The notes under the pieces are model-generated. The model worked only from the letters and a program-made list of their open reading frames with translations. It was not told where the DNA came from and did not search any database. Shown piece after piece: positions 11,510 to 25,053 of a stretch of 64,000 nucleotides of DNA. Both the position numbers and the translations under genes were made by a program. The first letter of the stretch is position 1, and every line of letters starts with the position of its first letter. The stretch is from Hydractinia symbiolongicarpus (taxonomy: Eukaryota; Cnidaria; Hydrozoa; Anthoathecata; Hydractiniidae): assembly GCF_029227915.1 (NCBI RefSeq), contig NC_079886.1:2604001-2668000 (forward strand), written 5' to 3'.

Positions 11510-13245
11510 ACGGGAAATCGCGGGTTTTCGTTTGACGGCGATTAAACTTCTTTAATTTAGCGTTTCATCAAAAATGAAAACAGTTTTGAAAACCACAAGT
11601 CTCAAGCGTTTTAGTGGTGAAAAAATAATTTAAAAAATCGTTCGGGAAATGAGTTTACTCCTTGCGTACTTTCTTTGTACACATTCGACTATAGGGGACA
11701 AGCCCGGGATTTACAGGAAATCGCGGGTTTTCGTATGCGGGCGATTAAACTTCTTTTATTTAGCGTCTCATCAAAAATGAAAACATTTTTGAAAACTACA
11801 AGTCTGATGCGTTTTAGTGGTGAAAAAATAATTTAAAAAATCGTTCGGGAAATGAATTTACTGTCTGGGTACTTTTTTTGTATACTTTTGAAAATACGGG
11901 CCGAGCCCGGGATTTACGGGAAATTGCGGGTTTTCGTTTACCGGCGATTAAACTTCTTTTATTCAGCGTCTCATCAAAAATGAAAACATTTTTGAAAACT
12001 ACAAGTCTCATGCGTTTTAGTGGTGAAAAAATAATTTAAAAAATCATTCGGGAAATCAGTTTACTCCCTGGACACTTTTTTGTATACTTTTGACTTTATG
12101 GGCCGAGTACGGGATTTACGGGAAATCGCGGGTTTTCGTTTGCCGGCGATTAAACTTCTTTTATTCAGCGTCTCATCAAAAATGAAAATATTTTTGAAAA
12201 CTACAAGTCTGAAGCGTTTTAGTGATGAGAAAATAATTTAAAAAATCGTTCGGGAAATGAATTTACTCAATGGGTACTTTTTTTGTATACTTTTGACTAT
12301 ACGGGCCGGGCCCGGGATTTACGGGAAATCGCGGGATTCCGTTTGACGGTGATTAAACTTCTTTAATTTAGCGTTTCATCAAAAATAAAAACAGTTTTGA
12401 AAACCACAAGTCTCATGCGTTTTAGTGGTGAAAAAATAATTTAAAAAATCGTTCGGGAAATGAGTTTACTCCTTGCGTACTTTCTTTGTACACATTCGAC
12501 AATAGGGGCCAAGTCCGGGATTTACAGGAAATTGCAGGTTTTCGTATGCGGGCGATTAAACTTCTTTTATTTAGCGTCTCATCAAAAATGAAAACATTTT
12601 TGAAAACTACAAGTCTCATGCGTTTTAGTGGTGAAAAAATAATTTAAAAAATCGTTCGGGAAATGAGTTTACTCCTTGAGTACTTTCTTTGTATACTTTT
12701 GACTATACGGGCCGAGTACCGGATTTACGGGAAATCACGGGTTTTCGTTTGCCGGCGATTAAACTTCTTTGATTCAGCGTCTTATCAAAAATGAAAATAT
12801 TCTTGAAAACTACAAGTCTGATGCGTTTTAGTAGTGAAAAAATAATTTAAAAAATCGTTCGGGAAATGAATTTACTGTCTGGGTACTTTTTTTGTATACT
12901 TTTGACTATACGGGCCGAGCCCGGGATTTACGGGAAATCGCGGGTTTTCGTTTGCCGGCGATTAAACTTCTTTTATTCAGCGTCTCATCAAAAATGAAAA
13001 CATTTTTGAAAACTAAAAGTCTCATGCGTTTTAGTGGTGAAAAAATAACTTAAAAAATCATTCGGGAAATCAGTTTACTCCCTGGGTACTTTTTTGTATA
13101 CTTTTGACTATATGGGCCGAGTACGGGATTTACGGGAAATCGCGGTCTTTCGTTTGGCGGCGATTAAACTTCTTTTATTCAGCGTCTCATCAAAAATGAA
13201 AAAACTTTTGAGAACTAAAAGTCTCATGCGTTTTAGTGGTGAAAA
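11510..13245 (+). repeat. Large block, copy 1 (~8 monomers)
   Basis: Markers in order: 'gtctcaagcg', an F monomer, 'ttttgaaaatacggg', 'ttttgactttatggg', 'gtctgaagcg', 'cgggccgggcccggg', 'cgacaatagggg', 'ctttgattcagc', 'ttttagtagtg', 'cgcggtctttcg'. The first part matches about 14145-15606 (displacement about 2635), and from the F monomer onward the block matches about 16280-17910. Confidence 0.85.
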
Positions 13246-14144
13246 AATAATTTAAAAAATCGTTCGGGAAATGAGTTTACTCCTTGCGTACTTTCTTTGT
13301 ACACATTCGACTATAGGGGACAAGCCCGGGATTTACAGGAAATCGCGGGTTTTCGTATGCGGGCGATTAAACTTCTTTTATTTAGCGTCTCATCAAAAAT
13401 GAAAACATTTTTGAAAACTACAAGTCTGATGCGTTTTAGTGGTGAAAAAATAATTTAAAAAATCGTTCGGGAAATGAATTTACTGTCTGGGTACTTTTTT
13501 TGTATACTTTTGAAAATACGGGCCGAGCCCGGGATTTACGGGAAATTGCGGGTTTTCGTTTACCGGCGATTAAACTTCTTTTATTCAGCGTCTCATCAAA
13601 AATGAAAACATTTTTGAAAACTACAAGTCTCATGCGTTTTAGTGGTGAAAAAATAATTTAAAAAATCATTCGGGAAATCAGTTTACTCCCTGGGCACTTT
13701 TTTGTATACTTTTGACTTTATGGGCCGAGTACGGGATTTACGGGAAATCGCGGGTTTTCGTTTGCCGGCGATTAAACTTCTTTTATTCAGCGTCTCATCA
13801 AAAATGAAAATATTTTTGAAAACTACAAGTCTCATTCGTTTTAGTGGTGAAAAAATAATTTAAAAAATCGTTCGGGAAATAAATTTACTCGCACGGTACT
13901 TTCTTTGTATACTTTTGACTATACGGGCCGAGCCCGGGATTTACGGGAAATCGCGGGTTTTCGTTTGCCGGCGATTAAACTTCTTTTATTCAGCGTCTCA
14001 TCAAAAATGAAAACATTTTTGAAAACTACAAGTCTCATGCGTTTTAGTGGTGAAAAAATAATTTAAAAAATCATTCGGGAAATCAGTTTACTCCCTGGGT
14101 ACTTTTTTGTATACTTTTGACTATATGGGCCGAGTACGGGATTT
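13246..14144 (+). repeat. Mosaic of two neighbouring blocks
   Basis: About 13255-13835 repeats about 11634-12215 at a displacement of 1622 bp. At 'gtctcattcg' the source switches, and about 13836-14145 matches about 10995-11305. The abrupt change inside a monomer points to unequal exchange or conversion. Confidence 0.75.
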
Positions 14145-15606
14145 ACGGGAAATCGCGGGTTTTCGTTTGACGGCGATTAAACTTCTTTAATTTAGCGTTT
14201 CATCAAAAATGAAAACAGTTTTGAAAACCACAAGTCTCAAGCGTTTTAGTGGTGAAAAAATAATTTAAAAAATCGTTCGGGAAATGAGTTTACTCCTTGC
14301 GTACTTTCTTTGTACACATTCGACTATAGGGGACAAGCCCGGGATTTACAGGAAATCGCGGGTTTTCGTATGCGGGCGATTAAACTTCTTTTATTTAGCG
14401 TCTCATCAAAAATGAAAACATTTTTGAAAACTACAAGTCTGATGCGTTTTAGTGGTGAAAAAATAATTTAAAAAATCGTTCGGGAAATGAATTTACTGTC
14501 TGGGTACTTTTTTTGTATACTTTTGAAAATACGGGCCGAGCCCGGGATTTACGGGAAATTGCGGGTTTTCGTTTACCGGCGATTAAACTTCTTTTATTCA
14601 GCGTCTCATCAAAAATGAAAACATTTTTGAAAACTACAAGTCTCATGCGTTTTAGTGGTGAAAAAATAATTTAAAAAATCATTCGGGAAATCAGTTTACT
14701 CCCTGGGCACTTTTTTGTATACTTTTGACTTTATGGGCCGAGTACGGGATTTACGGGAAATCGCGGGTTTTCGTTTGCCGGCGATTAAACTTCTTTTATT
14801 CAGCGTCTCATCAAAAATGAAAATATTTTTGAAAACTACAAGTCTGAAGCGTTTTAGTGATGAGAAAATAATTTAAAAAATCGTTCGGGAAATGAATTTA
14901 CTCAATGGGTACTTTTTTGTATACTTTTGACTATACGGGCCGGGCCCGGGATTTACGGGAAATCGCGGGATTCCGTTTGACGGTGATTAAACTTCTTTAA
15001 TTTAGCGTTTCATCAAAAATAAAAACAGTTTTGAAAACCACAAGTCTCATGCGTTTTAGTGGTGAAAAAATAATTTAAAAAATCGTTCGGGAAATGAGTT
15101 TACTCCTTGCGTACTTTCTTTGTACACATTCGACAATAGGGGCCAAGTCCGGGATTTACAGGAAATTGCAGGTTTTCGTATGCGGGCGATTAAATTTCTT
15201 TTATTTAGCGTCTCATCAAAAATGAAAACATTTTTGAAAACTACAAGTCTCATGCGTTTTAGTGGTGAAAAAATAATTTAAAAAATCGTTCGGGAAATGA
15301 GTTTACTCCTTGAGTACTTTCTTTGTATACTTTTGACTATACGGGCCGAGTACCGGATTTACGGGAAATCACGGGTTTTCGTTTGCCGGCGATTAAACTT
15401 CTTTGATTCAGCGTCTTATCAAAAATGAAAATATTCTTGAAAACTACAAGTCTGATGCGTTTTAGTAGTGAAAAAATAATTTAAAAAATCGTTCGGGAAA
15501 TGAATTTACTGTCTGGGTACTTTTTTTGTATACTTTTGACTATACGGGCCGAGCCCGGGATTTACGGGAAATCGCGGGTTTTCGTTTGCCGGCGATTAAA
15601 CTTCTT
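14145..15606 (+). repeat. Large block, copy 2 (~7 monomers)
   Basis: Same marker order as 11510-12975 and as 16280-17633. It leaves register at 15606, where 'cttcttttattc' is replaced by 'cttctttaattt'. Confidence 0.85.
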
Positions 15607-16279
15607 TAATTTAGCGTTTCATCAAAAATAAAAACAGTTTTGAAAACCACAAGTCTCATGCGTTTTAGTGGTGAAAAAATAATTTAAAAAATCGTTCGGG
15701 AAATGAGTTTACTCCTTGCGTACTTTCTTTGTACACATTCGACAATAGGGGCCAAGTCCGGGATTTACAGGAAATTGCAGGTTTTCGTATGCGGGCGATT
15801 AAACTTCTTTTATTTAGCGTCTCATCAAAAATGAAAACATTTTTGAAAACTACAAGTCTGATGCGTTTTAGTAGTGAAAAAATAATTTAAAAAATCGTTC
15901 GGGAAATGAATTTACTGTCTGGGTACTTTTTTTGTATACTTTTGACTATACGGGCCGAGCCCGGGATTTACGGGAAATCGCGGGTTTTCGTTTGCCGGCG
16001 ATTAAACTTCTTTTATTCAGCGTCTCATCAAAAATGAAAACATTTTTGAAAACTAAAAGTCTCATGCGTTTTAGTGGTGAAAAAATAACTTAAAAAATCA
16101 TTCGGGAAATCAGTTTACTCCCTGGGTACTTTTTTGTATACTTTTGACTATATGGGCCGAGTACGGGATTTACGGGAAATCGCGGTCTTTCGTTTGGCGG
16201 CGATTAAACTTCTTTTATTCAGCGTCTCATCAAAAATGAAAAAACTTTTGAGAACTAAAAGTCTCATGCGTTTTAGTGG
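15607..16279 (+). repeat. Inserted segment re-using the 'tagtagtg' monomers
   Basis: Contains a further copy of the 'cgacaatagggg' monomer and then a segment matching about 12830-13245 at a displacement of 3040 bp, including 'cgcggtctttcg' and 'tttggcggcg'. It separates copies 2 and 3 of the large block and makes their spacing 2027 bp. Confidence 0.75.
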
Positions 16280-17912
16280 TGAAAAAATAATTTAAAAAAT
16301 CGTTCGGGAAATGAGTTTACTCCTTGCGTACTTTCTTTGTACACATTCGACTATAGGGGACAAGCCCGGGATTTACAGGAAATCGCGGGTTTTCGTATGC
16401 GGGCGATTAAACTTCTTTTATTTAGCGTCTCATCAAAAATGAAAACATTTTTGAAAACTACAAGTCTGATGCGTTTTAGTGGTGAAAAAATAATTTAAAA
16501 AATCGTTCGGGAAATGAATTTACTGTCTGGGTACTTTTTTTGTATACTTTTGAAAATACGGGCCGAGCCCGGGATTTACGGGAAATTGCGGGTTTTCGTT
16601 TACCGGCGATTAAACTTCTTTTATTCAGCGTCTCATCAAAAATGAAAACATTTTTGAAAACTACAAGTCTCATGCGTTTTAGTGGTGAAAAAATAATTTA
16701 AAAAATCATTCGGGAAATCAGTTTACTCCCTGGGCACTTTTTTGTATACTTTTGACTTTATGGGCCGAGTACGGGATTTACGGGAAATCGCGGGTTTTCG
16801 TTTGCCGGCGATTAAACTTCTTTTATTCAGCGTCTCATCAAAAATGAAAATATTTTTGAAAACTACAAGTCTGAAGCGTTTTAGTGATGAGAAAATAATT
16901 TAAAAAATCGTTCGGGAAATGAATTTACTCAATGGGTACTTTTTTTGTATACTTTTGACTATACGGGCCGGGCCCGGGATTTACGGGAAATCGCGGGATT
17001 CCGTTTGACGGTGATTAAACTTCTTTAATTTAGCGTTTCATCAAAAATAAAAACAGTTTTGAAAACCACAAGTCTCATGCGTTTTAGTGGTGAAAAAATA
17101 ATTTAAAAAATCGTTCGGGAAATGAGTTTACTCCTTGCGTACTTTCTTTGTACACATTCGACAATAGGGGCCAAGTCCGGGATTTACAGGAAATTGCAGG
17201 TTTTCGTATGCGGGCGATTAAACTTCTTTTATTTAGCGTCTCATCAAAAATGAAAACATTTTTGAAAACTACAAGTCTCATGCGTTTTAGTGGTGAAAAA
17301 ATAATTTAAAAAATCGTTCGGGAAATGAGTTTACTCCTTGAGTACTTTCTTTGTATACTTTTGACTATACGGGCCGAGTACCGGATTTACGGGAAATCAC
17401 GGGTTTTCGTTTGCCGGCGATTAAACTTCTTTGATTCAGCGTCTTATCAAAAATGAAAATATTCTTGAAAACTACAAGTCTGATGCGTTTTAGTAGTGAA
17501 AAAATAATTTAAAAAATCGTTCGGGAAATGAATTTACTGTCTGGGTACTTTTTTTGTATACTTTTGACTATACGGGCCGAGCCCGGGATTTACGGGAAAT
17601 CGCGGGTTTTCGTTTGCCGGCGATTAAACTTCTTTTATTCAGCGTCTCATCAAAAATGAAAACATTTTTGAAAACTAAAAGTCTCATGCGTTTTAGTGGT
17701 GAAAAAATAACTTAAAAAATCATTCGGGAAATCAGTTTACTCCCTGGGTACTTTTTTGTATACTTTTGACTATATGGGCCGAGTACGGGATTTACGGGAA
17801 ATCGCGGTCTTTCGTTTGGCGGCGATTAAACTTCTTTTATTCAGCGTCTCATCAAAAATGAAAAAACTTTTGAGAACTAAAAGTCTCATGCGTTTTAGTG
17901 GTGAAAAAATAA
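16280..17912 (+). repeat. Large block, copy 3 (~8 monomers)
   Basis: Matches copy 2 at 2027-2028 bp and copy 1 over its full length, ending where 'aatcgttcggg' becomes 'aatcattcgag'. Confidence 0.85.
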
Positions 17913-17964
17913 TTTTAAAAATCATTCGAGAAATCAGTTTACTCCCTGGGTACTTTTTTTGTAT

Positions 17965-18900
17965 ACTTTTGACTATACCGGCCGAGTACGGGATTTACGG
18001 GAAATCGCGGGTTTTCGTTTACCGGCGATTAAACTTCTTTTATTCAGCGTCTCATCAAAAATGAAAATAATTTTGAAAACTACAAGTCTCATGCGTTTTA
18101 GTGGTGAAAAAATAATTTAAAAAATCGTTCGAGAAATAAATTTACTCCCTGGGTTCTTTCTTTGTATACTTTTGACTATACGTGCCGAGTCTGGGATTCT
18201 CGGGAAATCGCGGGTTTTCGTTTGCCGGCGATTAAACTTCTTTTATTTAGCGTCTCCTCAAAAATGAAAACATTTTTGAAAACTACAAGTCTCATGCGTT
18301 TTTGTGGTGAAAAAATAATTTAAAAAATCGTTCGGGAAATGAGTTTACTCCTTGCGTACTTTCTTTGTACACATTCGACTATAGGGGCCAACCCGGGATT
18401 TACAGGAAATCGCGGGTTTTCGTATGCGGGCGATTAAAGTTCTTTTATTTAGCGTCTCATCAAAAATGAAAACATTTTTGAAAACTACAAGTCTCATGCG
18501 TTTTAGTGGTGAAAAATAATTTAAAAAATCGTTCGGGAAATGAGTTTACTCCTTGAGTACTTTCTTTGTATAATTTTGACTATACGGGTCGAGTACCGGA
18601 TTTACGGGAAATCGCGGGTTTTCGTTTGCCGGCGATTAAACTTCTGTTATTCAGCGTCTTATCAAAAATGAAAATATTATTGAAAACTACAAGTCTGATG
18701 CGTTTTAGTGGTGAAAAAATAATTTAAAAAATCGTTCGGGAAATGAATTTACTGTCTGGGTACTTTTTTTGTATACATTTGACTATACGGGCCAAGCCCG
18801 GGATTTACGGGAAATCGCGGGTTTTCGTTTGCCGGCGATTAAACTTCTTTTATTCAGCGTCTCATCAAAAATGAAAACATTTTTGAAAACTACAAGTCTC
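17965..18900 (+). repeat. 3-mer block copy 2 plus following monomers
   Basis: The first part matches 9655-10264 at 8310 bp. From about 18031 to 18900 it also matches 20660-21529 at 2629 bp (13 monomers), sharing 'cgtgccgagtctgg', 'ggccaacccggg', 'gattaaagttc' and 'gtataattttgac'. Confidence 0.85.
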
Positions 18901-19380
18901 ATGCGTTTTAGTGGTGAAAAATAATTTAAAAAATCGTTCGGGAAATGAGTTTACTCCTTGAGTACTTTCTTTGTATAATTTTGACTATACGGGTCTAGTA
19001 CCGGATTTACGGGAAATCGCGGGTTTTTGTTTGCCGGCGATTAAACTTCTTTTATTCAGCGTCTTATCAAAAATGAAAATATTTTTGAAAACTACAAGTC
19101 TGATGCGTTTTAGTGGTGAAAAAATAATTTAAAAATCGTTCGGGAAATGAATTTACTGTCTGGGTACTTTTTTTGTATACTTTTGACTATAGGGCCAAGC
19201 CCGGGATTTACGGGAAATCGCGGGTTTTCGTTTGCCGGCGATTAAACTTCTTTTATTCAGCGTCTCATCAAAAATGAAAATATTTTTGAAAACTACAAGT
19301 CTGATGCGTTTTAGTGGTGAAAAAATAATTTAAAAAATCGTTCGGGAAATGAGTTTACTCCTTGCGTACTTTCTTTGTAC
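18901..19380 (+). repeat. C/A-type monomers with 'gtataatttt' and 'ctatagggccaag'
   Basis: A second 'gtataattttgac' monomer with 'gggtctag', followed by a copy with the shortened head 'gactatagggccaag'. That shortened head recurs near 20200. Confidence 0.7.
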
Positions 19381-20190
19381 ACATTCGACTATAGGGGACA
19401 AGCCCGGGATTTACAGGAAATCGCGGGTTTTCGTATGCGGGCGATTAAACTTCTTTTATTTAGCGTCTCATCAAAAATGAAAACATTTTTGAAAACTACA
19501 AGTCTCATGCGTTTTAGTGGTGAAAAAATAATTTAAAAAATCGTTCGGGAAATCAGTTTACTCCCTGGGTACTTTTTTGTATACTTTTGACTAAATTGGT
19601 TGAGTACGGGATTTACGGGAAATCGCGGGTTTTCGTTTGCCGGCGATTAAACTTCTTTTATTCAGCGTCTCATCAAAAATGAAAATATTTTTGAAAACTA
19701 CAAGTCTGATGCGTTTTAGTGGTGAAAAAATAATTTAAAAAATCGTTCGGGAAATGAGTTTACTCCTTGCGTACTTTCTTTGTACACATTCGACTATAGG
19801 GGACAAGCCCGGGATTTACAGGAAATCGCGGGTTTTCGTATGCGGGCGATTAAACTTCTTTTATTTAGCGTCTCATCAAAAATGAAAACATTTTTGAAAA
19901 CTACAAGTCTCATGCGTTTTAGTGGTGAAAAAATAATTTAAAAAATCGTTCGGGAAATCAGTTTACTCCCTGGGTACTTTTTTGTATACTTTTGACTATA
20001 TGGGCCGAGTACGGGATTTACGGGAAATCGCGGGTTTTCGTTTGCCGGCGATTAAACTTCTTTTATTCAGCGTCTCATCAAAAACGAAAATATTTTTGAA
20101 AACTACAAGTCTGATGCGTTTTAGTGGTGAAAAAATAATTTAAAAATCGTTCGGGAAATGAATTTACTGTCTGGGTACTTTTTTTGTATA
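19381..20190 (+). repeat. 2-mer (F + A) in tandem, 2 x 405 bp
   Basis: 19381-19785 and 19786-20190 both start with the F head and 'gtatgcgggcg' and continue into an A-like monomer. The A monomer in the first unit has 'ctaaattggttgag', the marker of the 5-mer units farther right. In the second unit it has 'ctatatgggccgag'. Confidence 0.75.
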
Positions 20191-20659
20191 CTTTTGACTA
20201 TAGGGCCAAGCCCGGGATTTACGGGAAATCGCGGGTTTTCGTTTGCCGGCGATTAAACTTCTTTTATTCAGCGTCTCATCAAAAATGAAAACATTTTTGA
20301 AAACTTCAAGTCTCATGCCTTTTAGTGGTGAAAAAATATATTAAAAAATCATTCGGGAAATCAGTTTACTCCCTGGGTACTTTTTTGTATACTTTTGACT
20401 ATATGGGCCGAGTACGGGATTTACGGGAAATCGCGGGTTTTCGTTTGCCGGCGATTAAACTTCTTCTATTCAGCGTCTCATCAAAAATGAAAATATTTTT
20501 GAAAACTACAAGTCTGATGCGTTTTAGTGGTGAAAAAATAATTTAAAAAATCGTTCGGGAAATGAATTTACTCTCTGGTTACTTTTTTTGTATACTTTTG
20601 ACTATACGGGCCGAGCCCGGGATTTACGGGAAATCGCGGGTTTCCGTTTGACGGCGATT

Positions 20660-21529
20660 AAACTTCTTTTATTCAGCGTCTCATCAAAAATGAAAATAAT
20701 TTTGAAAACTACAAGTCTCATGCGTTTTAGTGGTGAAAAAATAATTTAAAAAATCGTTCGAGAAATAAATTTACTCCCTGGGTACTTTCTTTGTATACTT
20801 TTGACTATACGTGCCGAGTCTGGGATTCTCGGGAAATCGCGGGTTTTCGTTTGCCGGCGATTAAACTTCTTTTATTTAGCGTCTCATCAAAAATGAAAAC
20901 ATTTTTGAAAACTACAAGTCTCATGCGTTTTTGTGGTGAAAAAATAATTTAAAAAATCGTTCGGGAAATGAGTTTACTCCTTGCGTACTTTCTTTGTACA
21001 CATTCGACTATAGGGGCCAACCCGGGATTTACAGGAAATCGCGGGTTTTCGTATGCGGGCGATTAAAGTTCTTTTATTTAGCGTCTCATCAAAAATGAAA
21101 ACATTTTTGAAAACTACAAGTCTCATGCGTTTTAGTGGTGAAAAATAATTTAAAAAATCGTTCGGGAAATGAATTTACTCCTTGAGTACTTTCTTTGTAT
21201 AATTTTGACTATACGGGTCGAGTACCGGATTTACGGGAAATCGCGGGTTTTCGTTTGCCGGCGATTAAACTTCTTTTATTCAGCGTCTTATCAAAAATGA
21301 AAATATTTTTGAAAACTACAAGTCTGATGCGTTTTAGTGGTGAAAAAGTAATTTAAAAAATCGTTCGGGAAATGAATTTACTGTCTGGGTACTTTTTTTG
21401 TATACTTTTGACTATACGGGCCAAGCCCGGGATTTACGGGAAATCGCGGGTTTTCGTTTGCCGGCGATTAAACTTCTTTTATTCAGCGTCTCATCAAAAA
21501 TGAAAACATTTTTGAAAACTACAAGTCTC
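20660..21529 (+). repeat. 3-mer block copy 3 plus following monomer
   Basis: Matches about 18031-18900 at a displacement of 2629 bp. It carries 'cgtgccgagtctgg', 'gcgtttttgtgg', 'ggccaacccggg' and 'gattaaagttc'. Confidence 0.85.
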
Positions 21530-21605
21530 ATGCCTTTTAGTGGTGAAAAAATAATTTAAAAAATTATTCGGAAAATCAGTTTACTCCCTGGGTACTTTTT
21601 TGTAT

Positions 21606-22619
21606 ACTTTTGACTAAATTGGTTGAGTACGGGATTTACGGGAAATCGCGGGTTTTCGTTTGCCGGCGATTAAACTTCTTTTATTGAGCGTCTCATCAAA
21701 AATGAAAATATTTTTGAAAACTACAAGTCTGATGCGTTTTATTGGTGAAAAAATAATTTAAAAAATCGTTCGGGAAATGAATTTACTCTCTGGGTACTTT
21801 TTTTGTATACTTTTGACTATACGGGCCGAGCCCGGGATTTACGGGAAATCGCGGTTTTCCGTTTGACGGCGATTAAACTTCTTTAATTTAGCGTTTCATC
21901 AAAAATGAAAACAGTTTTGAAAAGCACAAGTGTCATGCGTTTTAGTGGTGTAAAAATAATTTAAAAAATCGTTCGGGAAATGAGTTTACTCCTTGCGTAC
22001 TTTCTTTGTACACATTCGACTATAGGGGACAAGCCCGGGATTTACAGGAAATCGCGGGTTTTCGTATGCGGGCGATTAAACTTTTTTTATTTAGCGTCTC
22101 ATCAAAAATGAAAACATTTTTGAAAACTACAAGTCTCATGCGCTTTAGTGGTGAAAAAATAATTTAAAAAATCGTTCGGGAAATGAGTTTACTCCTTGAG
22201 TACTTTCTTTGTATACTTTTGACTATACGGGCCAAGTACCGGATTTACGGGAAATCGCGGGTTTTCGTTTGCCGGCGATTAAACTTCTTTTATTCAGCGT
22301 ATTATGAAAAATGAAAATATTCTTGAAAACTAGAAGTCTGATGCGTTTTAGTGGTGAAAAAATAATTTAAAAAATCGTTCGGGAAATGAATTTACTGTCT
22401 GGGTACTTTTTTTGTATACTTTTGAATATACGGGCCGAGCCCGGGATTTACGGGAAATCGCGGGTTTTCGTTTGCCGGCGATTAAACTTCTTTTATTCAG
22501 CGTCTTATGAAAAATGAAAATATTCTTGAAAACTAGAAGTCTGATGCCTTTTAGTGGTGAAAAAATAATTTAAAAAATTATTCGGAAAATCAGTTTACTC
22601 CCTGGGTACTTTTTTGTAT
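21606..22619 (+). repeat. 5-mer unit 1 (1014 bp)
   Basis: Five monomers with heads 'ctaaattggttgag', 'ccgagcccggg' plus 'gacggcg', the F head, 'gggccaagtacc', and 'gaatatacgggccgag'. The 'gtgtaaaaataa' and 'aaaagcacaag' variants mark the second monomer. Confidence 0.9.
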
Positions 22620-23633
22620 ACTTTTGACTAAATTGGTTGAGTACGGGATTTACGGGAAATCGCGGGTTTTCGTTTGCCGGCGATTAAACTTCTTTTATTG
22701 AGCGTCTCATCAAAAATGAAAATATTTTTGAAAACTACAAGTCTGATGCGTTTTATTGGTGAAAAAATAATTTAAAAAATCGTTCGGGAAATGAATTTAC
22801 TCTCTGGGTACTTTTTTTGTATACTTTTGACTATACGGGCCGAGCCCGGGATTTACGGGAAATCGCGGGTTTCCGTTTGACGGCGATTAAACTTCTTTAA
22901 TTTAGCGTTTCATCAAAAATGAAAACAGTTTTGAAAAGCACAAGTCTCATGCGTTTTAGTGGTGTAAAAATAATTTAAAAAATCGTTCGGGAAATGAGTT
23001 TACTCCTTGAGTACTTTCTTTGTATACTTTTGACTATACGGGCCAAGTACCGGATTTACGGGAAATCGCGGGTTTTCGTTTGCCGGCGATTAAACTTCTT
23101 TTATTCAGCGTCTTATGAAAAATGAAAATATTCTTGCAAACTAGAAGTCTGATGCGTTTTAGTGGTGAAAAAATAATTTAAAAAATCGTTCGGGAAATGA
23201 ATTTACTGTCTGGGTACTTTTTTTGTATACTTTTGAATATACGGGCCGAGCCCGGGATTTACGGGAAATCGCGGGTTTTCGTTTGCCGGCGATTAAACTT
23301 CTTTTATTGAGCGTCTCATCAAAAATGAAAACATTTTTGAACACTACAAGTCTCGTGCGTTTTAGTGGTGAAAAAATAATTTAAAAAATCATTCGGGAAA
23401 TCAGTTTACTCCCTGGGTACTTTTTTTGTATACTTTTGACTATACGGGCCAAGCCCGGGATTTACGGGAAATCGCGGGTTTTCGTTTGCCGGCGATTAAA
23501 CTTCTTTTATTCAGCGTCTCATCAAAAATGAAAACATTTTTGAAAACTACAAGTCTCATGCCTTTTAGTGGTGAAAAAATAATTTAAAAAATCATTCGGA
23601 AAATCAGTTTACTCCCTGGGTACTTTTTTGTAT
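22620..23633 (+). repeat. 5-mer unit 2 (1014 bp), F monomer absent
   Basis: Same start and same second monomer as unit 1, but the F monomer is missing, and a 'gggccaagcccggg' monomer has been added at the end. The total length therefore stays at 1014 bp. This is a compensated loss and gain within one unit. Confidence 0.85.
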
Positions 23634-24647
23634 ACTTTTGACTAAATTGGTTGAGTACGGGATTTACGGGAAATCGCGGGTTTTCGTTTGCCGGCGATTA
23701 AACTTCTTTTATTGAGCGTCTCATCAAAAATGAAAATATTTTTGAAAACTACAAGTCTGATGCGTTTTATTGGTGAAAAAATAATTTAAAAAATCGTTCG
23801 GGAAATGAATTTACTCTCTGGGTACTTTTTTTGTATACTTTTGACTATACGGGCCGAGCCCGGGATTTACGGGAAATCGCGGGTTTCCGTTTGACGGCGA
23901 TTAAACTTCTTTAATTTAGCGTTTCATCAAAAATGAAAACAGTTTTGAAAAGCACAAGTCTCATGCGTTTTAGTGGTGTAAAAATAATTTAAAAAATCGT
24001 TCGGGAAATGAGTTTACTCCTTGCGTACTTTCTTTGTACACATTCGACTATAGGGGACAAGCCCGGGATTTACAGGAAATCGCGGGTTTTCGTATGCGGG
24101 CGATTAAACTTTTTTTATTTAGCGTCTCATCAAAAATGAAAACATTTTTGAAAACTACAAGTCTCATGCGCTTTAGTGGTGAAAAAATAATTTAAAAAAT
24201 CGTTCGGGAAATGAGTTTACTCCTTGAGTACTTTCTTTGTATACTTTTGACTATACGGGCCAAGTACCGGATTTACGGGAAATCGCGGGTTTTCGTTTGC
24301 CGGCGATTAAACTTCTTTTATTCAGCGTCTTATGAAAAATGAAAATATTCTTGAAAACTAGAAGTCTGATGCGTTTTAGTGGTGAAAAAATAATTTAAAA
24401 AATCGTTCGGGAAATGAATTTACTGTCTGGGTACTTTTTTTGTATACTTTTGAATATACGGGCCGAGCCCGGGATTTACGGGAAATCGCGGGTTTTCGTT
24501 TGCCGGCGATTAAACTTCTTTTATTGAGCGTCTCATCAAAAATGAAAACATTTTTGAACACTACAAGTCTCGTGCGTTTTAGTGGTGAAAAAATAATTTA
24601 AAAAATCATTCGGGAAATCAGTTTACTCCCTGGGTACTTTTTTGTAT
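23634..24647 (+). repeat. 5-mer unit 3 (1014 bp)
   Basis: Restores the order of unit 1 including the F monomer. A fourth start at 24648 has the related head 'ctaaatgtgccgag' and then leaves the pattern. Confidence 0.9.
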
Positions 24648-25053
24648 ACTTTTGACTAAATGTGCCGAGTACGGGATTTACGGGAAATCGCGGGTTTTCG
24701 TTTGCGGGCGATTAAACTTCTTTTATTCAGCGTCTCATCAAAAATGAAAAGATTTTTGAAAACTACAAGTCTCATGCGTTTTAGTGGTGAAAAAATAATT
24801 TAAAAAATCGTTCGGGAAATGAATTTACTCTCTGGGTACTTTTCTTGTATACTTTTGACTATACGGGCCGAGCCCGGGATTTACGGGAAATCGCGGGTTT
24901 TCGTTTGACGGCGATTAAACTTCTTTAATTTAGCGTTTCATCAAAAATGAAAACAGTTTTGAAAACCACAAGTCTCATGCGTTTTAGTGGTGAAAAAATA
25001 ATTTAAAAAATCGTTCGGGAAATGAGTTTACTCCTTGCGTACTTTCTTTGTAC

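Noticed and set aside
16476-16673. 65-codon open frame on the - strand, recurring identically at 11814, 13436 and 14449
   Set aside because: It lies on the same DNA as the forward frames, opposite in sense, and recurs only because blocks are duplicated. Similar-length frames on both strands of one repeat are a composition effect, not evidence of a gene.
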